This document shows, piece by piece, positions 42,731 to 52,337 of a DNA stretch of 64,000 nucleotides (position 1 is the first letter of the stretch; every line of letters starts with the position of its first letter). The position numbers were made by a program, and so were the translations under genes. A model generated the notes under the pieces. It did no database searches and was not told the origin of the DNA. It worked only from the letters and a program-made list of their open reading frames with translations. The stretch comes from JBPCOI01 sp051000395 (GTDB lineage Bacteria; Actinomycetota; Actinomycetes; Mycobacteriales; Jatrophihabitantaceae), in NCBI GenBank assembly GCA_051000395.1, contig JBPCOI010000090.1:1-64000 (forward strand), in the 5' to 3' direction.

Positions 42731-45700
42731 TGCATCAGCATCGCGCCGACGCGTCGGTGCACCAGCCGGCCGCGGCCTGGCGGCAGTGGTTCCATCTTCA
42801 CCGAACCCAGCACTGCGCCCTCGTCCTTGTTGCCCGAAAGCAGGACGCCCGGCGTTCCCATCTCCCGCAGGCCGCGCATCACCGGTTCGTACATGCCCTG
42901 GCCGACGCCGCCCGCCGATCGGCTGAGCACGACGTGCAGGCCGATGTCGCGCGCCTGCGGCAGGAACTCGACGATCGAGTGCATCGGGTTGCCCTGGCTG
43001 GCCGCGACCAGGTCGTAGTCGTCGATGAGCAGGAACAGGCGCGGCCCGCTCCAGCGCGCCAGCTGCGCAACGGACGGGTCGACCTGCAGGCCGCCGAGCC
43101 GCTCGCGCAGTGCGGCGACGACGTTGCCGACCACCTCCGGCGCGGCCATCGAGTTCATCACGTAGCCGATCTGGTGCGCGGTGGTGATCGCCCCGAGCAT
43201 GCCCCGGCGGTAGTCCAGTGTGATGATCTTCGCTTCGTCCGGGCCCCATCGTGTCGTTATTCCCCGGGCGATCAGCCGAAGCAGGTTCGACTTGCCGGAC
43301 TCGACGTCCCCGACGACCACGAAGTGCGGCTCGGCGTCGAAGTCGGCGTACACCGTGGCGAGCGAATCCTCGTCCAGTCCCAGCGGGATCGTGGCGCCGG
43401 TAGCTCCAGGCGCCGGTAGGTCGGCGTAGGGCAGGTCCCGGGGCAGCAGCCGGACCGGCGGTGCGGACGGCCCGTGCCATGCCGAGCCGACCCGGGTCAC
43501 CAGCTCGCCTACCCCCTCGCTCAGGTCGTCGACCTGGGGGCGTGCGTCGATGCGCGGCAGTGCGGACAGGAAGTGCAGCTTCTCCGCGATCAGGCCGCGG
43601 CCGGGCAGGCCCGCCGGCACGTCCGCCGCCATCCGGCGGTCGAAGTCGGACTCGGACGGGTCACCGAGGCGCAGTTCGAGCCGCGTGCTGATCAGGTCGC
43701 GCAGCGCGGGCCGCAGTTCCATCCAGCGCTGGACGGAGAGCACGACGTGTACACCGAAGCCGAGTCCGCGTGCCGCGATCTGGGTGATCGCCGGTTCTAG
43801 TTCCTCGTAGTCCTGCCGGATCGTCCCCCAGCCGTCGACCACCAGGAACACGTCGCCGTAGCCGTCGCCGCCGACCACGCCCGATTCCAGCATCCGGCGG
43901 TAGGTGGCCATCGAGTCGATCCGGTTCTGGGTGAACAGCTGCTCGCGGCGGGCGAGCAACCCGTTCACCTCCGCGATCGTTCGCCTCAGCCGCTCGGGCT
44001 CCAGGCGCGTCGCCACCGAGCCGACGTGCGGCAGGTCGACGAGCCCGGTGAGCGTGCCGCCGCCGAAATCGAGGCAGTAGAACTGCGCCTGCGCCGGCGT
44101 GTGGGTAAGCGCCATCGATGCGATGAGCGCGCGCAGCACCGTGCTCTTGCCGCTCTGCGGCCGGCCGACCACCACGAAGTGCGAGCTCGACAGCGCCAAC
44201 CAGTGCGGGTCGCGGCGCTGGTCGAACGGTCGGTCGATCAGGCCGATCGGCGCCGTCAACGGCGGGACGGTCTCCCACTCCAGCGGCCGGATCCCCAGGT
44301 CGGTCTCCTTCAGCGGCGGCAGCAACTCGTCGAGCGTAGGTGGGACGTCCAGCGGTGGCAGCCAGACCTTGCGCGCCGGCATGCCCTTGCCGTCCAGGCG
44401 CTCCACCAGGACGTCGAGCAAGGTCTGACCCGGTCCGGACGGATGCGCCTGCGCGATCGGCTCGTCGCTGTCCGGTTCGCTGAGGTCATCGCGGGGCGCC
44501 AGGTAGGGCAGCTGGTAGGGCAGCACGCTGTGCCGGCTCGTCTCGCCGCCGCCCTGCACCGCGCTGACCCCGCGGGTGTACGTGCCCGACACGTAGGCGG
44601 CCTTGAACCGCACCAGCCCCTCGGTGCTCTCCTTCAGATAGCCGTTGCCCGGCGCGCTGGGAAGCTCGTAGGCGTCCGGAACGCCCAGCACGACACGGCT
44701 CTCCATGGAGGAGAACGTGCGCAGCCCGACGCGGTAGGACAGGTGGGTGTCCAGCCCGCGCAGCTTGCCCTCCTCGAGGCGCTGCGAAGCGAGCAGCAAG
44801 TGCACGCCGAGCGAGCGCCCGAGGCGCCCGATCATCACGAACAGGTCGATGAAGTCCGGCTTCGCCGCGAGCAGTTCGCTGAACTCGTCGACCACCACGA
44901 ACAGCGACGGCATCGGCTCGAGCAGCGCGCCCTGCTCGCGGGCCCGCTCGTAGTCACGCAGCGACGCGTAGTTTCCCGCAGCGCGCAAGGCCTCCTGACG
45001 GCGGACCATCTCGCCGTGCACGGCGTCCTTCATGCGGTCGACCAGGATCAGCTCGTCCTCCAGGTTCGTGATCACCGCGGAGGTGTGCGGCAACACGTCC
45101 AGGCTCGCGAACGTCGCGCCGCCCTTGAAGTCGACGAGGACGAAGTTCAGGACTTCCGACGAGTGCGTCAACGCCAGCCCGAGCACCAGCGTGCGCAGCA
45201 GCTCGGACTTGCCGGACCCGGTCGCGCCGATGACCAGCCCGTGCGGTCCCATCCCGCCCTGCGCGGACTCCTTGATGTCCAGCTCCACCGGCTGGCCCGT
45301 GGTGCCGACTCCGATCGGAACGCGCAGGCGGTCGCGCGGCGCCCGGGGGCGCCAGGTCAGCTCGGTGTCGACCTGGTAGGGGTCGCCCAGTCGCAGCAGG
45401 TCCGGCAGGCTCAGGTCGGCGGCGAGCGCATCGGTCGGCTCGGACGTCGCCGCCGACATCCGCAGCGGCGTCATCCGCCGCGCGAGCGATTCGGCCTCCA
45501 CGACGCTGAGGGAGTCCGCGACACCCAATGCCGTGCGCCGCACGGCGCCGGTGCCATCGCGTTGCGCCATCGTCAGGTTGCCCTCCTCGACGAGCAGCGA
45601 CAGCACCCCGTTGCCCGCCTCGACCGAGGTCGTCGAATCCAGCTCGAGCACGGTCACGCCCTGGACCAGCGCGCTCGCCAGCTGCGCTTCCGGCGGCACC

Positions 45701-46668
45701 CGGCCGCCGTCGACGACGACGACGACGTGCGGGCCCTCGCTCGTGCCGCCGATGCCGAAACGGGGCCGGCTGGTCAACGTGTCCCCGAAGCTGGCCTCGA
45801 TGTCGAGCAGGTCGTCGGTGACCAGGCGTAGCTGACCGACCGCGTCGAAGGCCGCCGGGCTCAGCGCGTGCGGCAACCACTTGAGCCACTCCCACTCGGG
45901 CATCACGGCGGGCGACGCGCAGACTGCGATCACCACATCGTCGGGTGAGTGGAAGGCGGCAAGCTGGCCGATGACGGCACGCATCATGGCGCGCGAGCGG
46001 TGCGGCGCTCCGGAGACGGTGATCCTCGCGAACGCGGCCAGCGAGATGGCAACCGGCAGGTCGCGGACCGCTCCGTGGGCGCGGACGAACCGGCGCAGGG
46101 AAACCGCAGAGATCGGTTCGAGGTCCTCCACGGGCTTGGTCTCGGGGGTCACCAGGCGAACCGCGAGCCGTTGCGCGCCGCGACCGACGCGCACGGCGAG
46201 GAAGTCGCCGTCGGCAGGTCGCCGTTCCCACAGCCGAGTGCCGATCGCCACGCACCACAGCGCGCCGGGATCGGGGTGGTGCCACAGAGCCGAGGCGCGC
46301 TGCTGCTCGGCCGCGGTGCGGACCCGGCTGCGGACCTGCTGCAGGTATCGCTGGTAGTCGCGGCGGTCGCCGTCCAGCCGCCGGCGCTTGTCGCCGGAGG
46401 AGCGGCCCATGCTGCTGAACGCCATGCCCGCCATGGACAGCGCCATCATGCCGCTCGCGAGATAGGTGACCGGCGAGCCGCCGCTGCCTGTGACGAGAAG
46501 CGCGGTCGCTCCCGCGCCGGCCAGCATCGGCAGATAGGTCAGTGTCTGCCCCATCCCGCCGCCGCTCACGGTCTCCGGCAGCTCCGGCGGCGAGTCCAGC
46601 ACGATTTCGCCGCGCGGTTCGGGCGGGGGCTGCCGGCGGGCGGGTCGCCGGAACAGCACCGTGCTCAC
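42700..46668 (-). CDS. eccC: type VII secretion ATPase EccC
   Basis: The 1322-residue FtsK/SpoIIIE-type motor starts at GTG 46668 behind GGAAGGAGG. Two membrane helices (about residues 45-85) precede a DUF-like linker and three ATPase domains. Walker A motifs are GATGSGKSE (about 480), GRPQSGKST (about 840) and GDVESGKSN (about 1120). Walker B is VVVDEFSE in domain 1, with the catalytic Glu, but VVDGWGT and LIDDYDL in domains 2 and 3, which look degenerate, as in EccC families. EccC recognises EsxAB-type substrates and powers export. It is a single fused gene, divergent from eccD. Confidence 0.95.
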   Translation of the reverse strand: MSTVLFRRPARRQPPPEPRGEIVLDSPPELPETVSGGGMGQTLTYLPMLAGAGATALLVTGSGGSPVTYLASGMMALSMAGMAFSSMGRSSGDKRRRLDGDRRDYQRYLQQVRSRVRTAAEQQRASALWHHPDPGALWCVAIGTRLWERRPADGDFLAVRVGRGAQRLAVRLVTPETKPVEDLEPISAVSLRRFVRAHGAVRDLPVAISLAAFARITVSGAPHRSRAMMRAVIGQLAAFHSPDDVVIAVCASPAVMPEWEWLKWLPHALSPAAFDAVGQLRLVTDDLLDIEASFGDTLTSRPRFGIGGTSEGPHVVVVVDGGRVPPEAQLASALVQGVTVLELDSTTSVEAGNGVLSLLVEEGNLTMAQRDGTGAVRRTALGVADSLSVVEAESLARRMTPLRMSAATSEPTDALAADLSLPDLLRLGDPYQVDTELTWRPRAPRDRLRVPIGVGTTGQPVELDIKESAQGGMGPHGLVIGATGSGKSELLRTLVLGLALTHSSEVLNFVLVDFKGGATFASLDVLPHTSAVITNLEDELILVDRMKDAVHGEMVRRQEALRAAGNYASLRDYERAREQGALLEPMPSLFVVVDEFSELLAAKPDFIDLFVMIGRLGRSLGVHLLLASQRLEEGKLRGLDTHLSYRVGLRTFSSMESRVVLGVPDAYELPSAPGNGYLKESTEGLVRFKAAYVSGTYTRGVSAVQGGGETSRHSVLPYQLPYLAPRDDLSEPDSDEPIAQAHPSGPGQTLLDVLVERLDGKGMPARKVWLPPLDVPPTLDELLPPLKETDLGIRPLEWETVPPLTAPIGLIDRPFDQRRDPHWLALSSSHFVVVGRPQSGKSTVLRALIASMALTHTPAQAQFYCLDFGGGTLTGLVDLPHVGSVATRLEPERLRRTIAEVNGLLARREQLFTQNRIDSMATYRRMLESGVVGGDGYGDVFLVVDGWGTIRQDYEELEPAITQIAARGLGFGVHVVLSVQRWMELRPALRDLISTRLELRLGDPSESDFDRRMAADVPAGLPGRGLIAEKLHFLSALPRIDARPQVDDLSEGVGELVTRVGSAWHGPSAPPVRLLPRDLPYADLPAPGATGATIPLGLDEDSLATVYADFDAEPHFVVVGDVESGKSNLLRLIARGITTRWGPDEAKIITLDYRRGMLGAITTAHQIGYVMNSMAAPEVVGNVVAALRERLGGLQVDPSVAQLARWSGPRLFLLIDDYDLVAASQGNPMHSIVEFLPQARDIGLHVVLSRSAGGVGQGMYEPVMRGLREMGTPGVLLSGNKDEGAVLGSVKMEPLPPGRGRLVHRRVGAMLMQTAHLSAPRT

Positions 46669-46862
46669 CCGGCCTCCTTCCGGCAACGCGGACGGGCGCC
46701 GTCCCGCACGTCAGTCGCGTTGCCCGCTCCGCACGCGTCGCAGCTTGCGTTACCGTTGCGAACCGCAGCGTGGTTCCGATCCCCGCCGACCGGTACAAAC
46801 AACCGACCGGCGAACAAGCATGCTAGCTCGCAACCGCAGCCGGCCGATCGACAGGAGTTCCG
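46669..46862. other. divergent eccC-eccD control region
   Basis: This 194-bp gap holds the starts of two oppositely directed secretion genes. It is less GC-rich in places (46790-46820). AGGAG at about 46853 serves eccD. I could not place a convincing paired -35/-10 in either direction. Confidence 0.4.
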
Positions 46863-48254
46863 TTGTCCTCCAGCGTCGTGTCGAACACGTGCCGGATCAC
46901 CGTGATCTCGGCGGAGGTCCGCGCGGATCTCGCGGTGCCCGTGCACATCCCGGTAGCCGAGCTGCTCGCCACGCTGGTGTCCAGCCTGGGCCGTGAGGTC
47001 GCCGACGAGGGTGCCGCCAACGGTGGCTGGATCCTGCAGCGAGCCTCGGAGCCGCCGCTGGATCCGGCCACGTCCCTGGCCGCCGGCCAGATCCGCGACG
47101 GCGACGTCCTGCACCTGCGCACCCGCGCTACCCAGTTGCCCGAGATCGCCTTCGACGACGTGCTCGACGCCGTCGCCACCGGTGTGCTGACCCGCACGGC
47201 GCGATGGCACGCCCCGAGTACCGAGGTGGCAGCGGTCGCCTTCGGCTCGGCGTTGCTCGGCCTCGCGCTCGGGGCGGCCTTGGCGGCCGGCCCCAGCTGG
47301 GCGCTGCCCGCTGCCGTCTGCGGCGTCGGCGCGGCTCTGCTGCTGCTCACCGCTGTCGCGCTGTCGCGTGCCTACCACCAGCGCGGCCCCGCGCTGGTTG
47401 CGGCAGGCTTCGCGATCGCGTTCGCGACGGTCGCCGGGGCCACGGCCGTCGGCGCGCACGAGTCGTTACGGCACTTCGGCGCCGCCTCGATCCTGCTCGG
47501 CTCGTGTGCGGCCGTCCTCGCGGCGACAGTCGCGGTCCTGAGCCTCGGCAGCGGGATCTCCGGGTTGGCGACCGTCATCGGCGTCGGCCTGCTCAGCGCG
47601 CTCGGCACGGCGGTCGCCACCGGAACGTCACTGCGACCGGCGGGCACGGCCTCCCTGGTCGCTGCAGCCGCACTAGCCGTCTCCCCCCTGCTGCCGATGC
47701 TGTCGTTCAAGCTGTCGCGCCTGCCGTTGCCGTCGATCCCGACCGACGCGAGCGAGCTGCGCCGCGATGAGGGAAGCGTGGACGCGACGAAGATCCTTCG
47801 ACAGGCCACGATGGCCGACCAGTTCCTCACCGGCCTGGTCGGCGGGGTCAGTCTCGCCATCGCGGGCGCAGCGATGTTCCTGGCCGTCGGCGACGTCAGC
47901 GCCCAGGTCCTGGCCCTCGTGCTGGCGGCGATCTGCCTGCTGCGGGCGCGGCTGTTCACCGGGCGCGGGCAGCGCGGCCTGCTGCTGACGGCAGGCGGCA
48001 TCGCCACGGCGGCAGTCGTGGTGGCCCGGGCGTCCGCAATGCAGCACACCCAGCTCGCGTTGGCGGTGTCGGTACCGGCCCTGGCCGTGGCCGTGGTGCT
48101 GTTCGCGCTCGCGGTCGTGCTGCCGGGACGCCGTTACGCCCCGCCCTGGTCACGCGCGGCGGACATCGTCGAGTCGCTGCTCGTGCTGTCGGTGATCCCA
48201 CTCGCGCTCGCGGTCATGGGGGTGTACGGCGCGCTGCGCTCGGCGGTCAGCTGA
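46863..48254 (+). CDS. eccD: type VII secretion integral membrane protein EccD
   Basis: The product is 463 residues from TTG 46863, accepted because AGGAG lies 5 bases upstream and the N-terminus matches. Residues 1-90 form a ubiquitin-like (YukD) domain with ADLAVPVHIPVAELLATLV and DGDVLHLRTRATQLPEIAFDDVLDAVA. Eleven membrane helices follow to the C-terminus. EccD forms the membrane channel of ESX systems. It faces the unknown gene/eccE pair convergently, 9 bp away. Confidence 0.93.
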   Translation: MSSSVVSNTCRITVISAEVRADLAVPVHIPVAELLATLVSSLGREVADEGAANGGWILQRASEPPLDPATSLAAGQIRDGDVLHLRTRATQLPEIAFDDVLDAVATGVLTRTARWHAPSTEVAAVAFGSALLGLALGAALAAGPSWALPAAVCGVGAALLLLTAVALSRAYHQRGPALVAAGFAIAFATVAGATAVGAHESLRHFGAASILLGSCAAVLAATVAVLSLGSGISGLATVIGVGLLSALGTAVATGTSLRPAGTASLVAAAALAVSPLLPMLSFKLSRLPLPSIPTDASELRRDEGSVDATKILRQATMADQFLTGLVGGVSLAIAGAAMFLAVGDVSAQVLALVLAAICLLRARLFTGRGQRGLLLTAGGIATAAVVVARASAMQHTQLALAVSVPALAVAVVLFALAVVLPGRRYAPPWSRAADIVESLLVLSVIPLALAVMGVYGALRSAVS

Positions 48255-48263
48255 TCTGCGGCC

Positions 48264-48881
48264 TCAACTGCCGAACAGCAGTCCAGCCTCGGACGCGGAC
48301 GGATCCAGGCTGACGTGCTCCAGGCTGCCGCGGCGCACCAGCGCCACGGTGCCGCCGCCGAGTGAGGTCAGCTGGGCCGGCGGCACGACGAACAGCGCCG
48401 GGACGTAGTCGGCCAGCTCCGCCGGGATGTGCCCGAGCAGCACCACGTCGGCCGCGGTGAGTGAGGCGAGGTCGGCGCGCGTGCCCGGCGAGCGGAGATC
48501 CACTCGGCACTGCCAGGCGCCGGCCTCGCCCAGACCGCGCGCCTCACCGGGCCGATCGTCGACGAGCAGGGTGGGGCCGCCTGCTGCGCTCGGAGCGCTG
48601 CGCTGCTCCACCACCCGGGCGTCCACCGCGTGCGCGAGAGCCGACGACCAGGCGGCGCCGCGTTCGCTGGACACCACGACCGATGCGCCCGCTGCCGCGG
48701 CTCGGACGGCGAGCAACACGGCCGCCGCGGTCGCGCCGACAACCGCAACACGCGTTGGCCGGCCCCGGAACAGCCGCAGCGTGACCTGCCCCCGCTGCCC
48801 GGTGCCGAGGTGGACACCGGACACCGGCGCGCCGGCGCTCAGACCCATCGGCGAGGGCAGCTGCAGCACCCCGCGGGTCAC
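48264..48881 (-). CDS. unknown protein coupled to eccE
   Basis: The product is 205 residues from GTG 48881, overlapping the eccE stop by 4 bp, so it is made with EccE. It begins MTRGVLQLPSPMGLSAG..., has an ALA-rich hydrophobic patch (VAVVGATAAAVLLAVRAAAA), then a Rossmann-like run (ASVVVSSERGAAWSSALAHAV) and an LDPSASEAGLLFGS end. I do not recognise a family. Genes of this kind sit beside eccE in some non-mycobacterial ESX loci; an accessory role in secretion is inferred only from position. Confidence 0.75.
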   Translation of the reverse strand: MTRGVLQLPSPMGLSAGAPVSGVHLGTGQRGQVTLRLFRGRPTRVAVVGATAAAVLLAVRAAAAGASVVVSSERGAAWSSALAHAVDARVVEQRSAPSAAGGPTLLVDDRPGEARGLGEAGAWQCRVDLRSPGTRADLASLTAADVVLLGHIPAELADYVPALFVVPPAQLTSLGGGTVALVRRGSLEHVSLDPSASEAGLLFGS

Positions 48882-49966
48882 GCCGCAGCGCCCATGCCGA
48901 CCGGGGTGGTGGCGCGCAGCAGGTTGCCGTGCTCGCCGTCCAGACGCTGCAGGACGAGCCCGGCAGCCGCCGCCTGCTCCGCCGTTCGCGCCAGCGCGAC
49001 GGTGTCCGGTGCGGCGCCGGGACCGCTCAGGCGCAGCAGCAGCATCGCCTGCAACTGCTCGTGGCGCCCGGGGCGACGCAGCACGAGGCAGGTGACCACG
49101 ACCGGTGTCATTGCTCCGGCCGCCAGCTGCGTCAGCGCGTCCGGCGTGCGCTGCCCGCCGCCGGCGACGGCGAAGCTGACCGACCAGGTGCCCGCCACCC
49201 GGATCCCGCGCCAGGACTCCACCGTTGCGGGTAGCGAACCGTCCGGGCGTGCGGCAGCCGGACCCATGCAGCTGGCGAACAGCGCCGTGACGGCCCGCTC
49301 GTCCAGGCGACGGACGCGCACCCCGACCGCTGCCAGGATCTGCTCGCAGCGAAGCGCGCAACGCCGCAGGATCTGCTGGACGGCGGCGTCGGTCCCCCCG
49401 CGCGCGGCGACCGCTTCGGCCGCGGCGATCGTGTCCAGCGTGAGCAGGCAGTAGCGCGCAGCTACCCGCGGCGCGGGTGCCACGGGGCCGAGCGGGGCGT
49501 GCGGCGCGGGCCGTGCCGGAGCGAGCACCGTCAGCAGCCGCACGCTGGCCAGCGGCACGTCCTCGACCCGCAGCAGCGCCGCCAGCTGATCGACCGGGAC
49601 GGGGGCGTCGTCGTTGCACACGCCGTCGCAGTCCAGCTCGAGGGGCAACGTCCACATCGAACCGACGCGGACCACCCCGAACTGCGTGCCGTGCCCGCTC
49701 GGCGCGATCGTGCGCACCTGGTATCCGCCCAGCAGCGTCTGCAGGCCGGGGCCGCGCACGCCCTGACGGCGTCGCATCATCGCCAGCCAGGACAGCGCGA
49801 GCTGATACGCCCAGCGGCGCCGAAGCGGCACCACGGCCAGCACCGCCAGGACCGCGGCTACGCCTGCCCCCACCGCCGGCCAGGCCCGCTTCTCGGCGAG
49901 GCCGCCCACCACTGCGGCCAGTGCGAGCTCGAGGAGCACGAACTGCATCAGCGTCGGTTTCGGCAC
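48878..49966 (-). CDS. eccE: type VII secretion protein EccE
   Basis: The product is 362 residues from GTG 49966 with GGAGGA upstream; longer readings are unconserved. Two N-terminal membrane helices (MQFVLLELALAAVVGGLAE and WPAVGAGVAAVLAVLAVVPL) are followed by the EccE cytoplasmic domain (LQTLLGGYQVRTIAPSGHGTQFGVVRVG ... ARYCLLTLDTIAAAEAVAARGG). EccE is part of the membrane complex with EccB, EccC and EccD. It is divergent from eccB with 133 bp between starts. Confidence 0.88.
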   Translation of the reverse strand: MPKPTLMQFVLLELALAAVVGGLAEKRAWPAVGAGVAAVLAVLAVVPLRRRWAYQLALSWLAMMRRRQGVRGPGLQTLLGGYQVRTIAPSGHGTQFGVVRVGSMWTLPLELDCDGVCNDDAPVPVDQLAALLRVEDVPLASVRLLTVLAPARPAPHAPLGPVAPAPRVAARYCLLTLDTIAAAEAVAARGGTDAAVQQILRRCALRCEQILAAVGVRVRRLDERAVTALFASCMGPAAARPDGSLPATVESWRGIRVAGTWSVSFAVAGGGQRTPDALTQLAAGAMTPVVVTCLVLRRPGRHEQLQAMLLLRLSGPGAAPDTVALARTAEQAAAAGLVLQRLDGEHGNLLRATTPVGMGAAA

Positions 49967-50099
49967 TCGTCCTCCACAGCCGTGCTCGCCTCGGGCCGAG
50001 CAGATCATCGCAGGTCGAGGCGCGTCCGATGGACCCGTATCCTTTCCCCCGACCCACGGCACCGCCGAGCCCGACACCGGACGTGGAGAGGAGGGCGTC

Positions 50100-51509
50100 G
50101 TGCAGACCCGCCGCGACCAGCTTCACGCGTACCGCTTCCTCACCCGTCGCGCGCTCGCGTCCCTCGTGACCGGCGAACCGAACGTCGTCGAACCGCCGAT
50201 GCGCCGTCTGACGCTGACCACCGTCTCCGGGATCATGATCGCCGTCCTGATCGCCGCGGTGTACACCCTGTTCGGCGTGATCAAGCCGAGTACGGGCAAC
50301 ACGTGGAAGGCGGCCGGCACGATCATCGTCGAGCGGGAGACCGGCGCCCGTTACGTCCTCATCGACAACGTGCTGCACCCGGTGCTGAACTACTCCTCCG
50401 CCGTGCTCGCGCTGTCGGGTCAGCAGTCCACCCACGTCACCCTCGTCAGCCAGTCGGACCTGAGCAGTACCAAACGCGGGGCGACGATCGGGATCGACGG
50501 CATCCCCGATTCCCTGCCGTCCGCGTCGAACCTGCTTCGGTCGAACTGGACGGTCTGCTCACGCCAGCTCGCAGGCAACGCCGGGGCGCTCGACGCCCAG
50601 GTCACCGTGCAGGTGGGCCACGCCCCGGCCGCGTCCGCGGTGCCCGCCGGCGGCGCCGTCCTCGTCCGAGCCCCCAGCGCCGCAAGCACCTACCTGCTCT
50701 GGCATGGCGAACGGCTGGGCATCGCCAGCCAGGAGGTGGCGACCGCGCTCGGCCTGCAGAGCGTCGCGGCGCTGACGGTCGGCACCGCGTTCCTGGACTC
50801 GCTGCCGCAGGGAAGCACGCTGCGCACGCCGACGGTGCCCGGCCTCGGCCAGCCGGTCGCCACGATTGCCGGGCAGCGCTCGGTGGTCGGTCAGCTGATC
50901 AAGGTCAGCGACAACGGTCAGCTGTTCGTCGTGCTGCGCGACGGCATCGCTCCCGTCAATGCGCTGCAGGCGGACTTGTTGCAGACGCTCACGCTCGGCC
51001 GCAACAGGCACCTGCCGCAGCTCAGCACGACCGCGGACGTGGAACTCGGCATCGCCCAGTCGAAATCGGACGTCGGCGCGTTGATCGCGCAGTTCGGCGG
51101 GCTGCCGACGGCGGTCCCCACCGTCGAGCCGAAGGCCGCGCAGAACGGCGGGCTGTGCGCGGGCTTCGGCACCGGCGGCGCTCCGGCGATCCTCACCGTC
51201 CCGGCCAGCACGCTGCCGGCCACTCCGGGCACAACCGTCGAGGAGTCCGTCCAGTCGCAGCGCGGGATCGCCGACCAGGTGCAGCTGCGACCCGGCCAGG
51301 CGGCGCTCGTCAGGTCCGCGGACGGATCACCGACCGTGTTCGTCGTGGCCGAGCCCGGCAAGAAATACCCGGCGGCCTCCGTGCAGGTCCTGAGCGGGTT
51401 CGGCTACGGGAACTCCAATCCGCTGACGCTGCCCGGGCAGTTGCTGAGCCTGATCCCCACCGGACCCGCCCTCGACCCGGACGCGGCACGGCGACCTGTC
51501 ACCCAGTGA
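50100..51509 (+). CDS. eccB: type VII secretion protein EccB
   Basis: The product is 469 residues from GTG 50100 after GAGGAGGG. The family start MQTRRDQLHAYRFLTRRALASLVTGEP is followed by one membrane helix (LTTVSGIMIAVLIAAVYTLFGVI) and a large periplasmic domain with NLLRSNWTVCSRQ and a second Cys (NGGLCAGFG) for a disulfide. EccB is the periplasm-facing scaffold of the ESX complex. It begins the rightward gene set that includes the esx substrates. Confidence 0.95.
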   Translation: MQTRRDQLHAYRFLTRRALASLVTGEPNVVEPPMRRLTLTTVSGIMIAVLIAAVYTLFGVIKPSTGNTWKAAGTIIVERETGARYVLIDNVLHPVLNYSSAVLALSGQQSTHVTLVSQSDLSSTKRGATIGIDGIPDSLPSASNLLRSNWTVCSRQLAGNAGALDAQVTVQVGHAPAASAVPAGGAVLVRAPSAASTYLLWHGERLGIASQEVATALGLQSVAALTVGTAFLDSLPQGSTLRTPTVPGLGQPVATIAGQRSVVGQLIKVSDNGQLFVVLRDGIAPVNALQADLLQTLTLGRNRHLPQLSTTADVELGIAQSKSDVGALIAQFGGLPTAVPTVEPKAAQNGGLCAGFGTGGAPAILTVPASTLPATPGTTVEESVQSQRGIADQVQLRPGQAALVRSADGSPTVFVVAEPGKKYPAASVQVLSGFGYGNSNPLTLPGQLLSLIPTGPALDPDAARRPVTQ

Positions 51510-51559
51510 CGCCGCGCGCCGCCCGAGCAGATGTGCCGCGCCCGGCGGTAACGTCCGTG

Positions 51560-51588
51560 TTGGCAAGCGCACGGCTTTTTTGTACGGT
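51560..51588 (+). promoter_or_regulatory. promoter of the esx operon
   Basis: TTGGCA (51560-51565) and TACGGT (51583-51588) are spaced by exactly 17 bases, 54 bp before the first WXG100 gene. The spacer contains a run of six T. It is the best housekeeping-type promoter in the ESX locus and would drive the secreted substrates separately from eccB. Confidence 0.6.
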
Positions 51589-51641
51589 ATGGGCACAGGC
51601 AGGATCCGGACCCACTCACCTCAGCAGGAGGAGGGACACTC

Positions 51642-51953
51642 GTGGCTCAGTACACGACCAGTCAGGAGGCCATGGCGCAAGGTGCCGTCAAGGTCGATGA
51701 CGCAGCAACGCAGATCCAGGGACACATCAGCAACCTGCGCTCCGAGGTCGAGACCATGATGGGTGGGTGGCGCGGCGAGGCCGCCAGCTCGTTCGTCCAG
51801 GTACACGACGCCTTCGAGCAGCAGGCCAACAAGATCAACAACGCGCTTCGCCGGATGCACGAGGCGCTGCTGTCCACCCAGCGCACCTACGGCACGCAGG
51901 AAACCGACCAGACCCAGACCCTGTCCGGCCTCGCCGGCCAGATCAACGCATGA
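51642..51953 (+). CDS. WXG100 protein (EsxB-like)
   Basis: The product is 103 residues from GTG 51642 with AGGAGG upstream. It is a two-helix hairpin with the turn Trp43-Arg44-Gly45 (GGWRGEA) and the C-terminal secretion motif YxxxE at Tyr83-Glu87 (YGTQE). The tail after the motif is 16 residues long. It is the likely partner of the next protein, forming a heterodimer exported by EccC. The two genes are 18 bp apart. Confidence 0.93.
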   Translation: MAQYTTSQEAMAQGAVKVDDAATQIQGHISNLRSEVETMMGGWRGEAASSFVQVHDAFEQQANKINNALRRMHEALLSTQRTYGTQETDQTQTLSGLAGQINA

Positions 51954-51971
51954 GCCGAGAGGAACTGACCC

Positions 51972-52259
51972 ATGGGTGAGATCCACGTCCAGTTCGAGTC
52001 CCTGCAGGCCGGCGAGCAGGGCATCCGCAACAACTACGCCAAGCTGACCGCGACGCTCGAGCAGCTCAACAGCGACCTCCAGCCGATGATCGCCTCGTGG
52101 AGCGGCGCCGCGCAGGAGTCCTACCTGACCTGCAAGAAGCAGTGGGACGAAGCCTCCCTGGCCCTGTCGAACGTGCTCAACAACATCGGCCAGGCAGTCG
52201 GGCAGGCGCACCAGAACTACACCTCCGCGGAGAACGCGGCCCGCAGCAACTGGGCCTGA
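51972..52259 (+). CDS. WXG100 protein (EsxA/ESAT-6-like)
   Basis: The product is 95 residues from ATG 51972 with GAGG upstream, the same length as ESAT-6. The hairpin turn is Trp43-Ser44-Gly45 (SWSGAA). A YxxxE motif (YTSAE) is at residues 83-87, the same position as in its neighbour. Both partners of the pair carrying the motif is unusual relative to the ESX-1 pair, where it is on one partner. Confidence 0.93.
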   Translation: MGEIHVQFESLQAGEQGIRNNYAKLTATLEQLNSDLQPMIASWSGAAQESYLTCKKQWDEASLALSNVLNNIGQAVGQAHQNYTSAENAARSNWA

Positions 52260-52337
52260 GGACGAGGCCGGCCAGCCGCGTCAGCTGGCCGGCCGCAACC
52301 TGCAACCGTGTAGTCGGGATGTGAAGGGAGAGGATCC

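Noticed and set aside
48882..50435. Upstream extension of the 48264 gene through eccE
   Set aside because: The frame is open only because it shadows eccE. The coupled GTG at 48881 and the change of composition set the real start.
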